DNA from: Forficula auricularia
Lineage: Eukaryota > Arthropoda > Insecta > Dermaptera > Forficulidae
Direction: 5' to 3'
DNA: 64,000 bases
Assembly: GCA_024734495.1 (NCBI GenBank)
Contig: JALMQS010000225.1
Location: 17,932,573 to 17,996,572 of the forward strand
Below, piece by piece: positions 1-9,853 of the stretch. The stretch's first letter is position 1. Each line of letters starts with the position of its first letter. The notes below the pieces were generated by a model. The model was given only the letters and a program-made list of their open reading frames with translations, was not told the DNA's origin and ran no database searches. A program made the position numbers and the translations under genes.

Positions 1-772
1 CGCGCCCTGTCATTTATTATCTTGAAAAAATTAATATAATAAAAAATCAATCAATCATTTATTCAAAAAATTTACAAAATGATGCCACATTTATTCAAGT
101 CAGTTGCGCGGTTTATGAAGAAAAAGATTTACAGATGGGGGATATTAATGAAGTAATATAATATTAAAATTTAAAAATATTTTAATCTCAACATGCAGAG
201 TCGTATATCCAACATTTTATTTTAGACATAGGCCTAGGTATATTTGATATGATCTAAATAATATCGGGTATATTCTATATTTTAGCCGTCGTGTTAAATT
301 TAAACAAACAAACTTATATAAAAGACAAATACCGTTAGAAGTAGAGTTAATATTTCTATAGAAAATCAAGAAACAACCCTTCCCTCATAATAAAAATAAT
401 CCATAACACCTCGGATTTAGTAGTTGACCATCACGCTGCATTCACACTACCCTGACGACACATGTTAACTCGTCAGCTGACGAGTACAAAAAAATCAATT
501 ATTTTAATTAGGAGTGTTCACATTAGGCTGACGTGACGGGTTGTGAAGAGTTCGCTGACGCGTCAGCTCTAAATATAAATTCCCAGAACTCGTCAGGCCG
601 TCAGCCATGATGATTAACATGGAAGAAGGGCTCAGAGAAGGCTATTTACTCAAATAAATAAAAGATATTAATTATCTATGAATTTTAGTTGTTTTTTTTG
701 ACTTTTCGGCCTTTCTAGGCATAAGCCAATTTACGATACTATATATTTATTTTTTAAATTTGTCTCTACCCC

Positions 773-867
773 CGGGGTCAGATTTTAGAATGATGCCTCG
801 AGTCGGATTCGAACCCGAGTCCACTTGGTTAGCAGGATGACGCGCTAACACCTGGCCTAACCCGACT
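773..867 (-). repeat. tRNA-derived SINE head (tRNA-Ser-like)
   Basis: On the minus strand there is an A-box-like GGTTAGGCCAGGTG, an anticodon-loop-like CTGCTAA, a B box GGGTTCGAATCC and a closing CCGACTC pairing with GAGTCGG. The anticodon stem does not pair, so it is not a functional tRNA gene. Confidence 0.55.
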
Positions 868-1018
868 CCCCATAATTAATAATAAGAAATATCAAATTTA
901 AGAATTCAAATATTTAAATGAATATTTCATTATTCGTGTCCATGATTAATAATTAAAGGAATCGTAGGGAGTTGGACAAGACTTTAAATTAAATTAAATA
1001 CAAGTTTTGATTAAATAT

Positions 1019-1058
1019 GACATACGTTTCGTTGCTGTTTTGCAACTTCTTCAGTGAC
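1019..1058 (-). ncRNA. Hammerhead-ribozyme-like motif
   Basis: Minus strand: CTGAAGA, extra A, stem II GTTGC/GCAAC, GAAACGTA. Stem I pairs GTCA upstream with TGTC downstream, with one mismatch. Core complete. Confidence 0.6.
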
Positions 1059-1133
1059 TCATTTATTAAACTTATTTGTCTGGATTTTTTACTAAGAGAA
1101 AAAATATTTCAAACAGTATTCTTCTCTAAATGA

Positions 1134-1173
1134 GCCACTGGAGAAGTTGCAAAACAGCAACGAAACGTATGGC
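1134..1173 (+). ncRNA. Hammerhead-like motif, core mutated
   Basis: Mirror copy in the second arm: CTGGAGA in place of CTGAAGA, stem II GTTGC/GCAAC, GAAACGTA, and a perfect 4-bp stem I (GCCA/TGGC). The changed core A should abolish cleavage. Confidence 0.5.
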
Positions 1174-1781
1174 ATATTTAATCAAAACTTATATTTAATT
1201 TAATTTAAAGTCTTGTCCAACTCCCTACGATTCCTTTAATTTAAATGAATTTAATAATTATGTAATATGATCATTATTAGTTAGATTTCCTTTTATTATT
1301 TGTATATGGGATCAAATTTAATAAAGCAATCAATAATCATTTAAATTTCATATTTAATTTTTTATTCATTTGGATTAGCCATCCAAAAGTCTCCTATCAG
1401 CTACGATGTATTCCTGTCTGTATAAGCAACCAAAGAACAACTGACGAGTTAACACGTCAACGTAGTGTTTACACCCCGCCTGACGCTTACGTGTTAACAC
1501 GCGTCGCCGAGAACGTCATTTTACGTGTTAACACGAAATGTCAGGGTAGTGTGAATGCAGATTCACTCTTGATTTTTTATTGTTATAAACAAGCTTATTT
1601 TTATTATTAACAATATTTTAGAAACTTATTAAGCCTTATTTTTCATTCATTGATTAGTTTTGAAATATATTTTTTCTTTTTTATACCTATAGTTTTTATT
1701 CATTTCAATTTAGTTTTCTTAATAAGATGTTTATTGTTAAGAGAAATTATTTTATATAAATAATCATAAAGTTTGATTTAC

Positions 1782-1911
1782 TCTATGTATTTTGAGATGA
1801 CAATTATTCTTCTGTAGAAAATATCCAGTTGCCATTCCAATTAGGTAGGGCGCTAGTCGAGTCCATGGCTTATCATAAATCTCATCGAACAATCCTAAAG
1901 GTTCCTCAATG
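1782..1911 (-). CDS. NRF-6-like exon: YDKPWTRLAPYLIGMATGY
   Basis: Acceptor tgttattag; reads IEEPLGLFDEIYDKPWTR, then LAPYLIGMATGYFL and a short polar tail NNCHLKIHR, with a plausible donor A|GTAAAT in phase 0. The YDKPWTR..PYLIGM block is family-diagnostic. No following exon is visible before the left edge. Confidence 0.9.
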
Positions 1912-4900
1912 CTAATAACAATAAAAAAGAAAAAATTAAATATTTGCATAACTACGTAATATATAAATTAGTGTTTATTCAAATTCGATCATTAATTTGT
2001 TCGAGTCATATCCTTGCGTAACCTTAATTACATTTTCATTTAATTCAAATATTATTCCAGCATTAGACTTGCCTGGGCTTATTTTACTTATTATTATTAT
2101 TTTATGAACATGGATACTTATCCATTTGGCCAGAAATACTTTGTTTGTGTTTTTGCTAATTTGTATTTAGAATTTAGAGGAAGATGATTTTAACACTGTG
2201 TGCGTAACTTAAATACAAGTCCCCGGCTTGGGAAGCTCAAATAGTAGATCTCAATTACCTGGATCCTTTATGTATTCATAATCTATTTAAAAATTCAGTT
2301 TAAATTTATATTTGAAAAGATCTTCTTTCCGAGAATTTCAGATCTGTTGATTCAAGAGAAAACCAATGATTTAAATCAAACAGGATACTCTCATCAATTT
2401 CTTCTTAATCATATATAAATATTTAATTTTTTTTAGAAAATTTTTAGAAGAAATAAGACTGATTTTTCTGCAATTAGTCAAACAACTTAAAAATTGAATT
2501 GTCATTTATCTTATCTTATATTATTAAATTAAACGAGTAATTCGTGTATATTCGAACTGTCACGGTCTCATCTTCGGTTAAGTTGTTTTTGATGAGTTTT
2601 TTGTTAATTGAAATAATTATTCACAGGTGGTTGTTTGAGTAAAAATTTATAATTACATTTTTTTAATTATCTTTTAATAAAATTAATTGTTGTTTTTTTA
2701 TTTTAAATTCCACTAATAGATCATTATAAATATTATTATATATTAGAATTTGCCAATTTAATTAAAGGTATTTTTCTATAAAATAATTTATTAGAATTTC
2801 AATTTCATTCTCTTCTTCAGGATTTAAATGGGTCAACGAAAGAACCCTCCGTGTAAATTAATATTATTCTTAATTGCAATTACAATCAAAACTTTTTGCC
2901 CAGTGATACGTTTTGATGATGGCTATATGTAAACGTTGGTAAAAATATAAATTAAGTTTTATTTCAATTTTATTTTATTTTGGCTTCGATTAAAAATCGA
3001 CCTTTTTACCTGAATTTAAAATTAAAAATAATATTAATTTATTGCTTTTAACTGAATCAAAAAATTGCCGAGCATCGTTCTCCAGGTACTATTTTTAATT
3101 TCTACAATTATACGAGTAAGCTATATCTCTTAATATTGTATAAAATATTATTTTCCGATTGTTTGAATTTGTGGATCACCCGTAAAATTTATACAGATGC
3201 TGTGGACTTATCAGGTTTTCAGTCAAAAATAGCATCTCAATTGTTTATGAACTAATAAAGAATCGAAACCTCGGAATTAAACAATTACGATTTATTTTTG
3301 ACCTAAAACCTGATACATCCTTAACATTTTAATTATTTTCTACATATTATGTAAAATATTTCAAAAAATATCTGAACCATCGAAATTTCATTTTTATAAA
3401 AATATCCCGTCTTATATTTCTTACAGTGAGCTCATAAATCAATTTGCTAATAATCTTACGATAATTAAATTATCCGGAAACTCGTAGACAGTCTGAACAA
3501 ACGTTCCGGATTGAGTTATGCAATGCTTTCATTTTTTGCAGGTTTTAAAGATAGGGATGCAAAAGGTGCAGAATCTATTAATCATCATTGAATTATACGA
3601 AATACCATAAAATTATAATTTTTCTGCCTTGTATATTAAACATTGATTATAACTTTTTTCACATAGCCATTCGAAAGTGATTAATCAAAAAATAACATAT
3701 AATTTGATGAAAATGGCCCCTTGCTCCATATGCAACCGTATCAACAGTTCTTGTTAAAAGTTTAAATAACTTAAGGGGTGCCTGTATATAAATGAATTCA
3801 ATAAAAAATTTAGAAATTTCTTTAATAATTACATTTTTTATTTATTAATTGAATCACTAATATAATCATAATTTAATGAAAAAAACATAGAAAAATATTT
3901 ACGAGTTTTTACGAAAAAAAAGTTAAAAAAGTTGTTTCAATAAAAAATAATCAGGTAGTATTTTTAAGGGTACAAAAAATATTCTTAAAATTGGAGAATT
4001 AATTAAGGCTACCCATAAAGTTAGTATATACTTTTTCTCCGATATATTTAATATTAGCTGCAAGGCCCGCCTTCGGCTGCCCTCTTGCTAGCCAGGGGGC
4101 GCGCCCCATGGACCCCAACCCACGAACACCACCCTCACACCCCAATCTCAACCACCACACCCCCAAAAACCCACCCAACACCCCCACCCCGCATCATGCC
4201 CAACCTCCGCCCCCACCCCCACCTCAACACTCCACCCCCGTACTACCCCACTACGCCTCTGGACCCCCCACTCCACCAACCCTGTACCACAACCCCTGCG
4301 CACCACACCCCCGCCTAGCCTCCTGGACCCCCACCCTACCCATTAGGCTTAATTTTACTTAAAAATTTATTTACACAGATACCTTAAAACTTATGAATAT
4401 GCTGATCATTTTGTCTATATTAAAAAATCTTTTTCTTCGTTCTCTAATTTAATTTAATTAAATTTAAATTGTCTTTCGACGCGCCCTCGTTGTGATTGGG
4501 CTCCGGGATAAAGAAAAAATTATTTTCGACCTTTGGATTTGTGATCGGTTGCGAGGCGTATGAATATATTTTATTTTTGACCCCACCAAAAACTCAACCC
4601 TTCTCAAAATATTCATTCAATTAAAATTTTAATACGAATTTTGGTTTTCAATTTATTTAGTTTACGAGCTACAATTCTCTGATAGATAGACAGATATTGT
4701 AGCGGCGCTAAAAAGATTGCGGTTTACGGTTACTTTTTAAACGGAATCCTACACATCTGGCCGGGCCTATTGAGTATTAGACCAGGAACTCTAAGATAAT
4801 CCCATCTTAGAAACGAGCTTGACACGCTCAGGGCCAGCTCTGTTTTGCCTTTTCATATTATAACAACTTCATATACATTTTGGTTAAAAACTCTTCCTAT

Positions 4901-7900
4901 AGCTATTTGTAGATGCTGTTATACTTGCCTTGGTACATGGTTGGTATTAATGACGATCATTCCTGTAGTAAGCCAAGAGCAAACTAAAAATCCAAATAAA
5001 GAAATGACGGCTAGGCGAAACGATCTGTATACAAAGTTTCCCAAATTATTAAAAATATTCATAGCATTGACATTAATTTATTATCGTGGTTTCTCCGGAT
5101 TGAGTTCACTCACGAAAAAAACTTTTTAATACTAATTTCATGAAAAAATATTGTTTTCTTGCTTATTATAAAAACGATATTCCCAATAAGGAAATGATGT
5201 TTAATGTACAAAGTAGCCCGAAAAATAAATCACTCAAAAGTAACTTGTTCTTTATTTAAATGTATAATTCGGAATTTTGAATAAAGTGGCAGGTAATAAT
5301 AAAATAGACAGAAATTACTTCAAAATTTGCATTCACTTTAGTTAAAATTAAAAAAAAATATTTAAACTTGGAACCAACATTTTTATTTTCTGGTATTGTA
5401 AATAAATAACTCCTTTTATCCCTCCAAATCTGCAAATTTTTCAATTCACTTTTTGAAATATTATGAAAAATTTTGTTAAGGGATAATGGTGTGGGTTCTT
5501 GGTGAATAAAGTACAGAAAATTTTTTGAAACTTTTTAAAATTGAAAGATATAAAATACTAGGTACGTTTCACAAAAAATATAAAGATATGATGCTTGTTT
5601 AGCACGACTCTATATATATTTCGAGGTAAAACCCCATGTTCAGGTTTCCTCTGTGAACTCCTGAAGATGGGCTACACCCTGAAATATATATAGAGTCGTG
5701 CTAAACAAGCATTGTATCTTTTATTTTTGTGAAACCTACCTAGTATTTTATATTTTAAATAGTATGAAAAAATTCAATGTTTTTATTTCGAATTGAATGT
5801 TTATACATTTAGCCAGTTCTTATGCCTTAAGTATGATGCTTTTTATTAAATGTTAGCTGCTCAGAAGCGTAACACTGAGCTCTGAGGCCAAACCATAATA
5901 AATTATCCTGTTTTCCTATTATTTTATTCAATTTGTCTTTATAAAATCAAATCAAAATCTCTCGATTTTCAATTTAATGACTTGTTTGTTTATAATGTAC
6001 ATTAAACCTAGATTCTCATGTTGTAATGCTGTTTTTTTAGAATCAGCTGTAATTTTTATGAATCATAACTTTTTCTCAAAAATAATAAAGAAAATTATTA
6101 TTTTCTATAGAGAACCCAATTCGAGTTAGCCCTCTCAGAAAATTTACCTTGAAGAGATCATTAATAAGATGATACCTAAAATATAAAATTGCGTATCATT
6201 TGATAGATACCAACTCCAAATCATACACTAAAACATACAAAAAATATTTTAATAATAAAGATTGTTTTATGAAATAATAAAAAACAAAACAGCTTACCAT
6301 ATTTTTCACTGGGAATAGCGTGTTAATATAGAGAATATTTCTCCACCAATATTTCGGACAGTTTTCATGATCCAATGTAGGTGGATCAAATATTGAATTA
6401 AAATGAAACCATTTGGTTGTCAATTCGACCATCCCTAATACAATCAAATAGGGGGCGTCAAACTGAAAAAAATAAATAAATTAAAACAAAATGACGAGTT
6501 CACAGTTGGTTAGAGCTTGCGTTTGTTACGTGAAATCCCGGATTTAAACCCCGCACGGATGCTCCTTTTGTTATTTCTTTATTCGCTAATGCGATTTTTT
6601 TGTAATAATAATATAATCTTATTTTAATTCTCTCGATATTTTTCATAAGGAAAGAAATATTAAAATGAAACTGAATATACTTTACTTTTTGGTTAAGCGC
6701 TATATTTGATTGCTTTTCGTTTTGCAATATGAAATCATGATCCAGAGGCGTGTAGTTCAGTTTTAATGGTCTTTTTTTTATATATAAAAACGCTACTGAT
6801 TTTTTTAGATTAGAATTTGGAATTTTCTATTAAATTTAGAAAAAATGTTATTAAATGCTTAATTTTCCAGATCAGGGGTGTCCAACCTTTTAGCTTACAC
6901 GGGCCATATTTGAAGGGAAAAAATGTATCGGGGGGAAGATAATTTTTTTTTATGATATCGAATGAAAGAAGAGGCCCATGAATATGCGACCCCTATGAAT
7001 CTCTAAGGATCCTTGCATTAGCGAAGAGAAGGAGGAATAGATCAAGAGAAAGGGTGGAGGGTGTAGGTGTTGAGGTTTTGAAAGTTATAAGTGTCAGAAA
7101 GTTTGCAGGTAAAAAATGTATATATAATGAAAATGCAGTCGAAAATAAACCGAAATGGTGATTATTTTTACGGAAATCTTGAAATTTTGTCCGGATTCAA
7201 AATTTATAATTAGCACTTATTTTTCGAAAACTTTTCGGTAGACTTTAGAGAAACAAAATTATCAGGCCAAATCGTTTTGTCTTTTCCAGGAACTACAAAT
7301 AAATCTCAATGTTTTATGGAAGTTTATAAATAAAAGTTGGGCCGCATTCATTCCAGTGCTGGGCCTGTTGGACACCCCTGTTCTAGATAATGCCATTAAT
7401 ACAAAGTTAGTACAATTAAAATGAGTTTTTGTAATCGTAGAATCTAATGTTTTCACAATCTACTTGTTTTAAGTAAAGCAACAGAAAAATAAAGTGTAGT
7501 AAAATAAATTGAGATAAATTTTAACAGAACACAGCTCATTTTGACCAGTTGCGCTAAGTTGTAATTTACATAATTTATAATTTAGATTAACATTTTGTTA
7601 GTTTTATAAATAATAAATATTTTAAATAAACTGAATATGTATGTAATATTTATTGAGAATAATAATAACACTGCTAAATGTATAATTTAAATTATTTTTC
7701 TTCAATAATCAACATCCGTTGATCATAAAAGCGCCCTTTTGTAATTATAAATATTTCTTTTCAATAAATCATCAGCTCGAGTTAGCCTTAGTCTACAAGT
7801 ACTGACATGTTTCGCTGCAAGTCGGCACAGGTTGCCGTGGTCAGGCGTTATCTATCCTTATAAAAGTGCCCTTTCGTGTTTTTATTATTTACCCTTAACT

Positions 7901-9671
7901 TTACAACTATTTAAATATTTCTTCAAATCTATATGATTTGCGATAATTAAAATAAAATTAATTTTCTGTTTTATTAAATACATAAGATGTTTGTTAAAAT
8001 TTTCAATATTCTAAGGAATTAAATCAATAAAAAATCAAATAGTTTTCTTTGAAAAGATTTTGTTTTGCCGAGAGTAGCAGCGTTATTGATTCATATAGAG
8101 AATTCAATGAGGCTGTTCTCTGCTTGATACAAATTAACATATGCATATACATATATGGTATATACCAAATATAAATATGGATAAATAAAAGACAGCTCAA
8201 GAATAATAAAAAATAAAATTCCTAATAAAATAAATTTATTGAAAGTCCTCTTCAAAACTGACGTTTTGGAAGATCTTCTCTCCTTCTTCAAAATTTACTT
8301 CATAATATATTTAGACATTCGGATGGAAAACCTTCAGATAATATATGTAGATATAAGTACATATGTAAATAAGACAACATTGCAGATCTGTCTGTCTGCA
8401 GATTTCTGTTCATTATAGACGCCCAAACAAAAGACCATAGATATATTCCCAAATTTGTGTCTGTCATGTATCAAGTGTTCTTACTAGGACTTCATATATT
8501 TCTTTACGCCAAAAGAAGGAGAAAATTAGCCTGAGGCAGCGGCAGGGTCCAGGGGCCTAGGATAGGCTTGGCTGGGCCCTCTGGCTAGCCAGAGACTAGC
8601 CGGAGGCGGGCGTCACAGCTAGTATATATTATTATTTTTATACGAGCTTTTCGTGCGTGCCTTCGGCACGCCCTCGAAGTTCGGCCCTCCGGGCTGAAAT
8701 TCTGGCGGGCAGCGTCTCGGTCCAAAAATTGTATTCCTCTTAAAAAACCACACTCCAAATGTATACCCGTAAACTACCGAAAATACATCGTCTCTTAAAA
8801 GTTTCGCATCTTTAATTTTTGACGAGGGGGGGGGGAGGAACAATTATCAATATATTTAATGTTTCTTAATTTAAAATGAATTGGAGTCTTTCATTTCAAA
8901 ATTCGAATATATATTTTTCAAATTTGCCTGGTTAATGAAAATCGATTGGAGCCATCAGTTTAAATTATATTTCAAATTTGCCTCGTTAATTAATATATAT
9001 TTAATGTTTCTTAATTTAAAATCTATTGGTGTTTTTTCATTTTCATTCGAATTCAAATGAATACAATATTATCTCGACACAAAGTCTAAATCAAAAATAT
9101 ATAGTTTTAGTAAAAGAAATCAAGATATATATATCAATGTGACATTGGTCTCGTGGTTAGAGCTGATGACCATAGTTCAAGAGTTCGTCGGTTCGATTCT
9201 AGGCAAGAGGCTATTTTTTTAGAGAAATTTCTCAAGCNNNNNNNNNNNNNNNNNNNNNNNNNNNNNNNNNNNNNNNNNNNNNNNNNNNNNNNNNNNNNNN
9301 NNNNNNNNNNNNNNNNNNNNNNNNNNNNNNNNNNNNNATAAATGTGACTTACTGATCTGAGCCCATCCGGTGTCCGAGCTATTGCTCTTCTCTTTCGGAT
9401 CCAGGGCGTTCAAAAATTGCTCCATTTGTTGTCTGCATTGTAAATCCAATCCGGTTTCCGTTAACACCGCCTTCTGAATAGCTGGAAAGCCCAAAAGCGC
9501 CGGCAAAGTCACAAAAGGACGTCGTAGCCGTTGACAAATGCACTCGGCAAACGAAAAGCCAGATGAAGATGCGAAGCATTCTTTCGCAATAACAAAAACA
9601 ACAACAACACTAACAACTGCACGCGAAAACAGTACGAAGGGAAATAAAATACAAACCGAAGTGGATTTCAC
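1782..9671 (-). CDS. NRF-6-like (nose resistant to fluoxetine) acyltransferase-3 protein, partial
   Basis: Multi-pass membrane protein of the NRF-6 family: an N-terminal secreted/lumenal NRF domain followed by an acyltransferase-3 domain. Family members in worms and flies act in uptake or transport of lipids and small molecules at epithelia. Visible exons: 9353-9671 (candidate N-terminus), then 6462-6298, 6227-6148, 5024-4929 and 1911-1782. The last four join in matching phases and read across CPKYWWRNILYINTLFP, CMIWSWYLSNDTQFYIL, TNHVPSIEEPLGLFD and YDKPWTRLAPYLIGMATGY. These are hallmark blocks of the family in the right order. The segment between the NRF domain and the acyltransferase core (the LHGIR, GH and VDTFF type motifs) is not visible, and the C-terminus lies beyond position 1. 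That the 9.4 kb exon belongs to the same gene is an inference. Confidence 0.85.
4056..4350 (-). mobile_element. Helitron-like 3' end, GC-rich
   Basis: Read on the minus strand it ends in a hairpin (CCGAAGGCGGG), TTGCAG and CTAA followed by T, a Helitron-type terminus that matches the element at 13805-14480. The body is a G/T-rich low-complexity stretch on the minus strand, which creates long proline/histidine frames on the plus strand. Confidence 0.6.
4450..4760. repeat. Dispersed repeat also present at about 46920-47150
   Basis: Both copies share TTTTGACCCC-type starts, ATTCAATTAAAATTT, a TTTAGTT..GAG.TACA segment, GATAGACAG and ATTGTAGCG.C.CTA followed by GGAATCCTAC or GGAACCCTAC. Class unknown. 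Confidence 0.5.
4929..5024 (-). CDS. NRF-6-like exon ending at a GC donor
   Basis: Acceptor tgtatacag; a 96-bp exon completing an arginine codon and reading SFRLAVISLFGFLVC, then SWLTTGMIVINTNHVP. It ends CCAAG|GCAAGT, the consensus of GC-AG introns, with no GT donor nearby that keeps the frame. The split codon AG+C joins to the next exon as serine, giving NHVPSIEEP. It lies antisense to a spurious plus-strand frame at 4845-5129. Confidence 0.85.
5478..5750 (+). mobile_element. Fold-back element with hammerhead-like motif (AT subfamily)
   Basis: Tail-like GGTGTGGGTTCTTGGTGAA at about 5490, then inverted arms beginning AATACTAGGTA (5564) and ending TACCTAGTATTTTA (5746). The arms share TGCTTGTTTAGCACGACTC. 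It lies in the large intron between the 4.9 kb and 6.1 kb exons of the NRF-6-like gene. Confidence 0.65.
5657..5696 (+). ncRNA. Hammerhead-ribozyme-like motif
   Basis: CTGAAGA, extra T, stem II GGG/CCC, GAAA, helix III AT/AT with an ATAT loop, cleavage triplet ATA, and a 4-bp stem I (ACTC/GAGT). The opposite arm (5616-5645, minus) keeps a decayed copy. Confidence 0.6.
6148..6227 (-). CDS. NRF-6-like short exon: CMIWSWYLSNDTQFYIL
   Basis: An 80-bp exon only 70 bp downstream of the previous one. Acceptor atgttttag; starts in phase 0 with CMIWSWYLSNDTQFYILG, then a hydrophobic segment, ending in phase 2 at AAG|GTAAAT. The C.GWSWYLANDMQF block is one of the best conserved in NRF-6 proteins. A near-miss donor (TAG|GTATC) occurs inside the exon but would break the phase with the next exon. 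Confidence 0.9.
6298..6462 (-). CDS. NRF-6-like exon: acyltransferase-3 core with CPKYWWRNILYIN
   Basis: Acceptor ttttttcag; 55 codons reading FDAPYLIVLGMVELTTKWFH, then a loop, then CPKYWWRNILYINTLFPVKN and M. Donor GTAAGC; phase 0 at both ends. The WW..NLLYIN block with a preceding Cys is diagnostic for the family. Confidence 0.9.
6484..6562 (+). repeat. tRNA-like SINE fragment
   Basis: Contains A-box-like CAGTTGGTTAGAGC and B-box-like GGATTTAAACCCC with tRNA-like spacing. Tail not identified. Confidence 0.4.
6873..7380. mobile_element. Non-autonomous hAT-type element
   Basis: Terminal inverted repeats CAGGGGTGTCCAAC / TTGGACACCCCTG, flanked by 8-bp near-identical target duplications (TTCCAGAT at 6865-6872, TTCTAGAT at 7381-7388). 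No transposase. Another copy of its right end is at about 50860-50964. Confidence 0.8.
8055..8295 (-). repeat. Decayed ribozyme-element fragment
   Basis: Has the family tail TTTTGCCGAGAGTAGCAG at 8064 and the GTTCTCTGCTTGATAC segment seen at 34.1, 52.1 and 57.3 kb. A degenerate motif (TTGAAGA, stem GGA/TCC, AAAACGTC) is on the minus strand at 8255-8292. Confidence 0.5.
8530..8622 (+). mobile_element. Helitron-like 3' terminus
   Basis: Ends with a GC-rich hairpin region (GCCGGAGGCGGGC), TCACAG and CTAG followed by T. Its 5' end is not identified. A related GC-rich terminal block follows at about 8640-8720 on the minus strand (hairpin GTGCCGAAGGCAC). Confidence 0.45.
9139..9215 (+). repeat. 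tRNA-like SINE head
   Basis: TGGTCTCGTGGTTAGAGC (A-box region) and CGGTTCGATTCTAGG (B box), 77 bases in tRNA-like spacing, directly before the N gap. Arms do not fold well enough to call a tRNA gene. Confidence 0.45.
9238..9337. other. Assembly gap (100 N)
   Basis: Exactly 100 N. A round 100 often stands for a gap of unknown length, so the true distance between flanks may differ. It sits in the NRF-6-like gene where several exons are missing. Confidence 0.95.
9353..9671 (-). CDS. Candidate N-terminal exon of the NRF-6-like gene; start unresolved
   Basis: Open frame on the minus strand ending TGWAQI at a consensus donor (A|GTAAGT, 9352-9347). The last part, FPAIQKAVLTETGLDLQC then RQQMEQFLNALD and GWAQ, resembles the start of an NRF domain (Cys, then FL.AL, then WA). 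Upstream it has a hydrophobic stretch (VVSVVVVFVIA) usable as a signal sequence, but no ATG in this frame. The nearest good ATG (9579) is in another frame and also begins with a signal-like MLRIFIWLFVC. Either the start is in a further upstream exon, or there is a frameshift. The exon abuts the N gap. Confidence 0.55.
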
Positions 9672-9853
9672 TGAAGAGGCGAGGAAACTCCCACCCGGAC
9701 AGCCCTCCTCTCTGCAGATGGCCGGTTTCGTCCACTTTCCTTCGCCTTCAACAGAAATGCCGATCCCGAATCGAAAAATAAAAAATGTTTGCTCTACTAA
9801 TACGGACCCGCGAGGGAATTTAGAAAACTTCCAGTATCTCGATTAGTTACCTA

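Larger units (their letters stand above)
920..1241 (-). mobile_element. Fold-back element with hammerhead-like motifs (subfamily GTTGC)
   Basis: The two arms (about 951-1075 and 1120-1241) are near-perfect inverted repeats starting AATTAAAGGAATCGTAGGGA. A one-sided tail (about 920-950, TTTCATTATTCGTGTCC) is shared with the copy at 23293-23525, which is in the opposite orientation. Each arm carries a ribozyme-like motif. Confidence 0.7.
436..1560. mobile_element. TIR DNA transposon remnant with nested insertions
   Basis: Ends in inverted repeats CTGCATTCACACTACCCTGA (436) and its complement (to 1560), with related GTTAACACG/GACGAGTT segments further in. No transposase is visible. It contains a tRNA-like SINE piece (about 773-867) and a ribozyme fold-back element (920-1241). 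Confidence 0.6.

Noticed and set aside
773..867. Functional tRNA-Ser gene
   Set aside because: Acceptor stem and B box fit, but the anticodon stem is mismatched; better explained as a SINE head. The same holds for 9139-9215 and 6484-6562.
4085..4362. Proline/histidine-rich plus-strand frames
   Set aside because: Low-complexity C-rich strand of a Helitron-like end; two overlapping frames are open only because of base composition.
4845..5129. 94-codon plus-strand frame
   Set aside because: Lies antisense to a phase-matched exon of the NRF-6-like gene that has family motifs and splice sites; no recognisable domain on the plus strand.
7806..7850. CTGACCA..GAAACATGTC as another ribozyme
   Set aside because: The GAAAC half looks right, but the core reads CTGACCA, stem II is interrupted and stem I does not pair; it may be a remnant of a different element.
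9538..9846. 102-codon plus-strand frame
   Set aside because: Antisense to the candidate NRF-6-like exon; no domain and no splice support.
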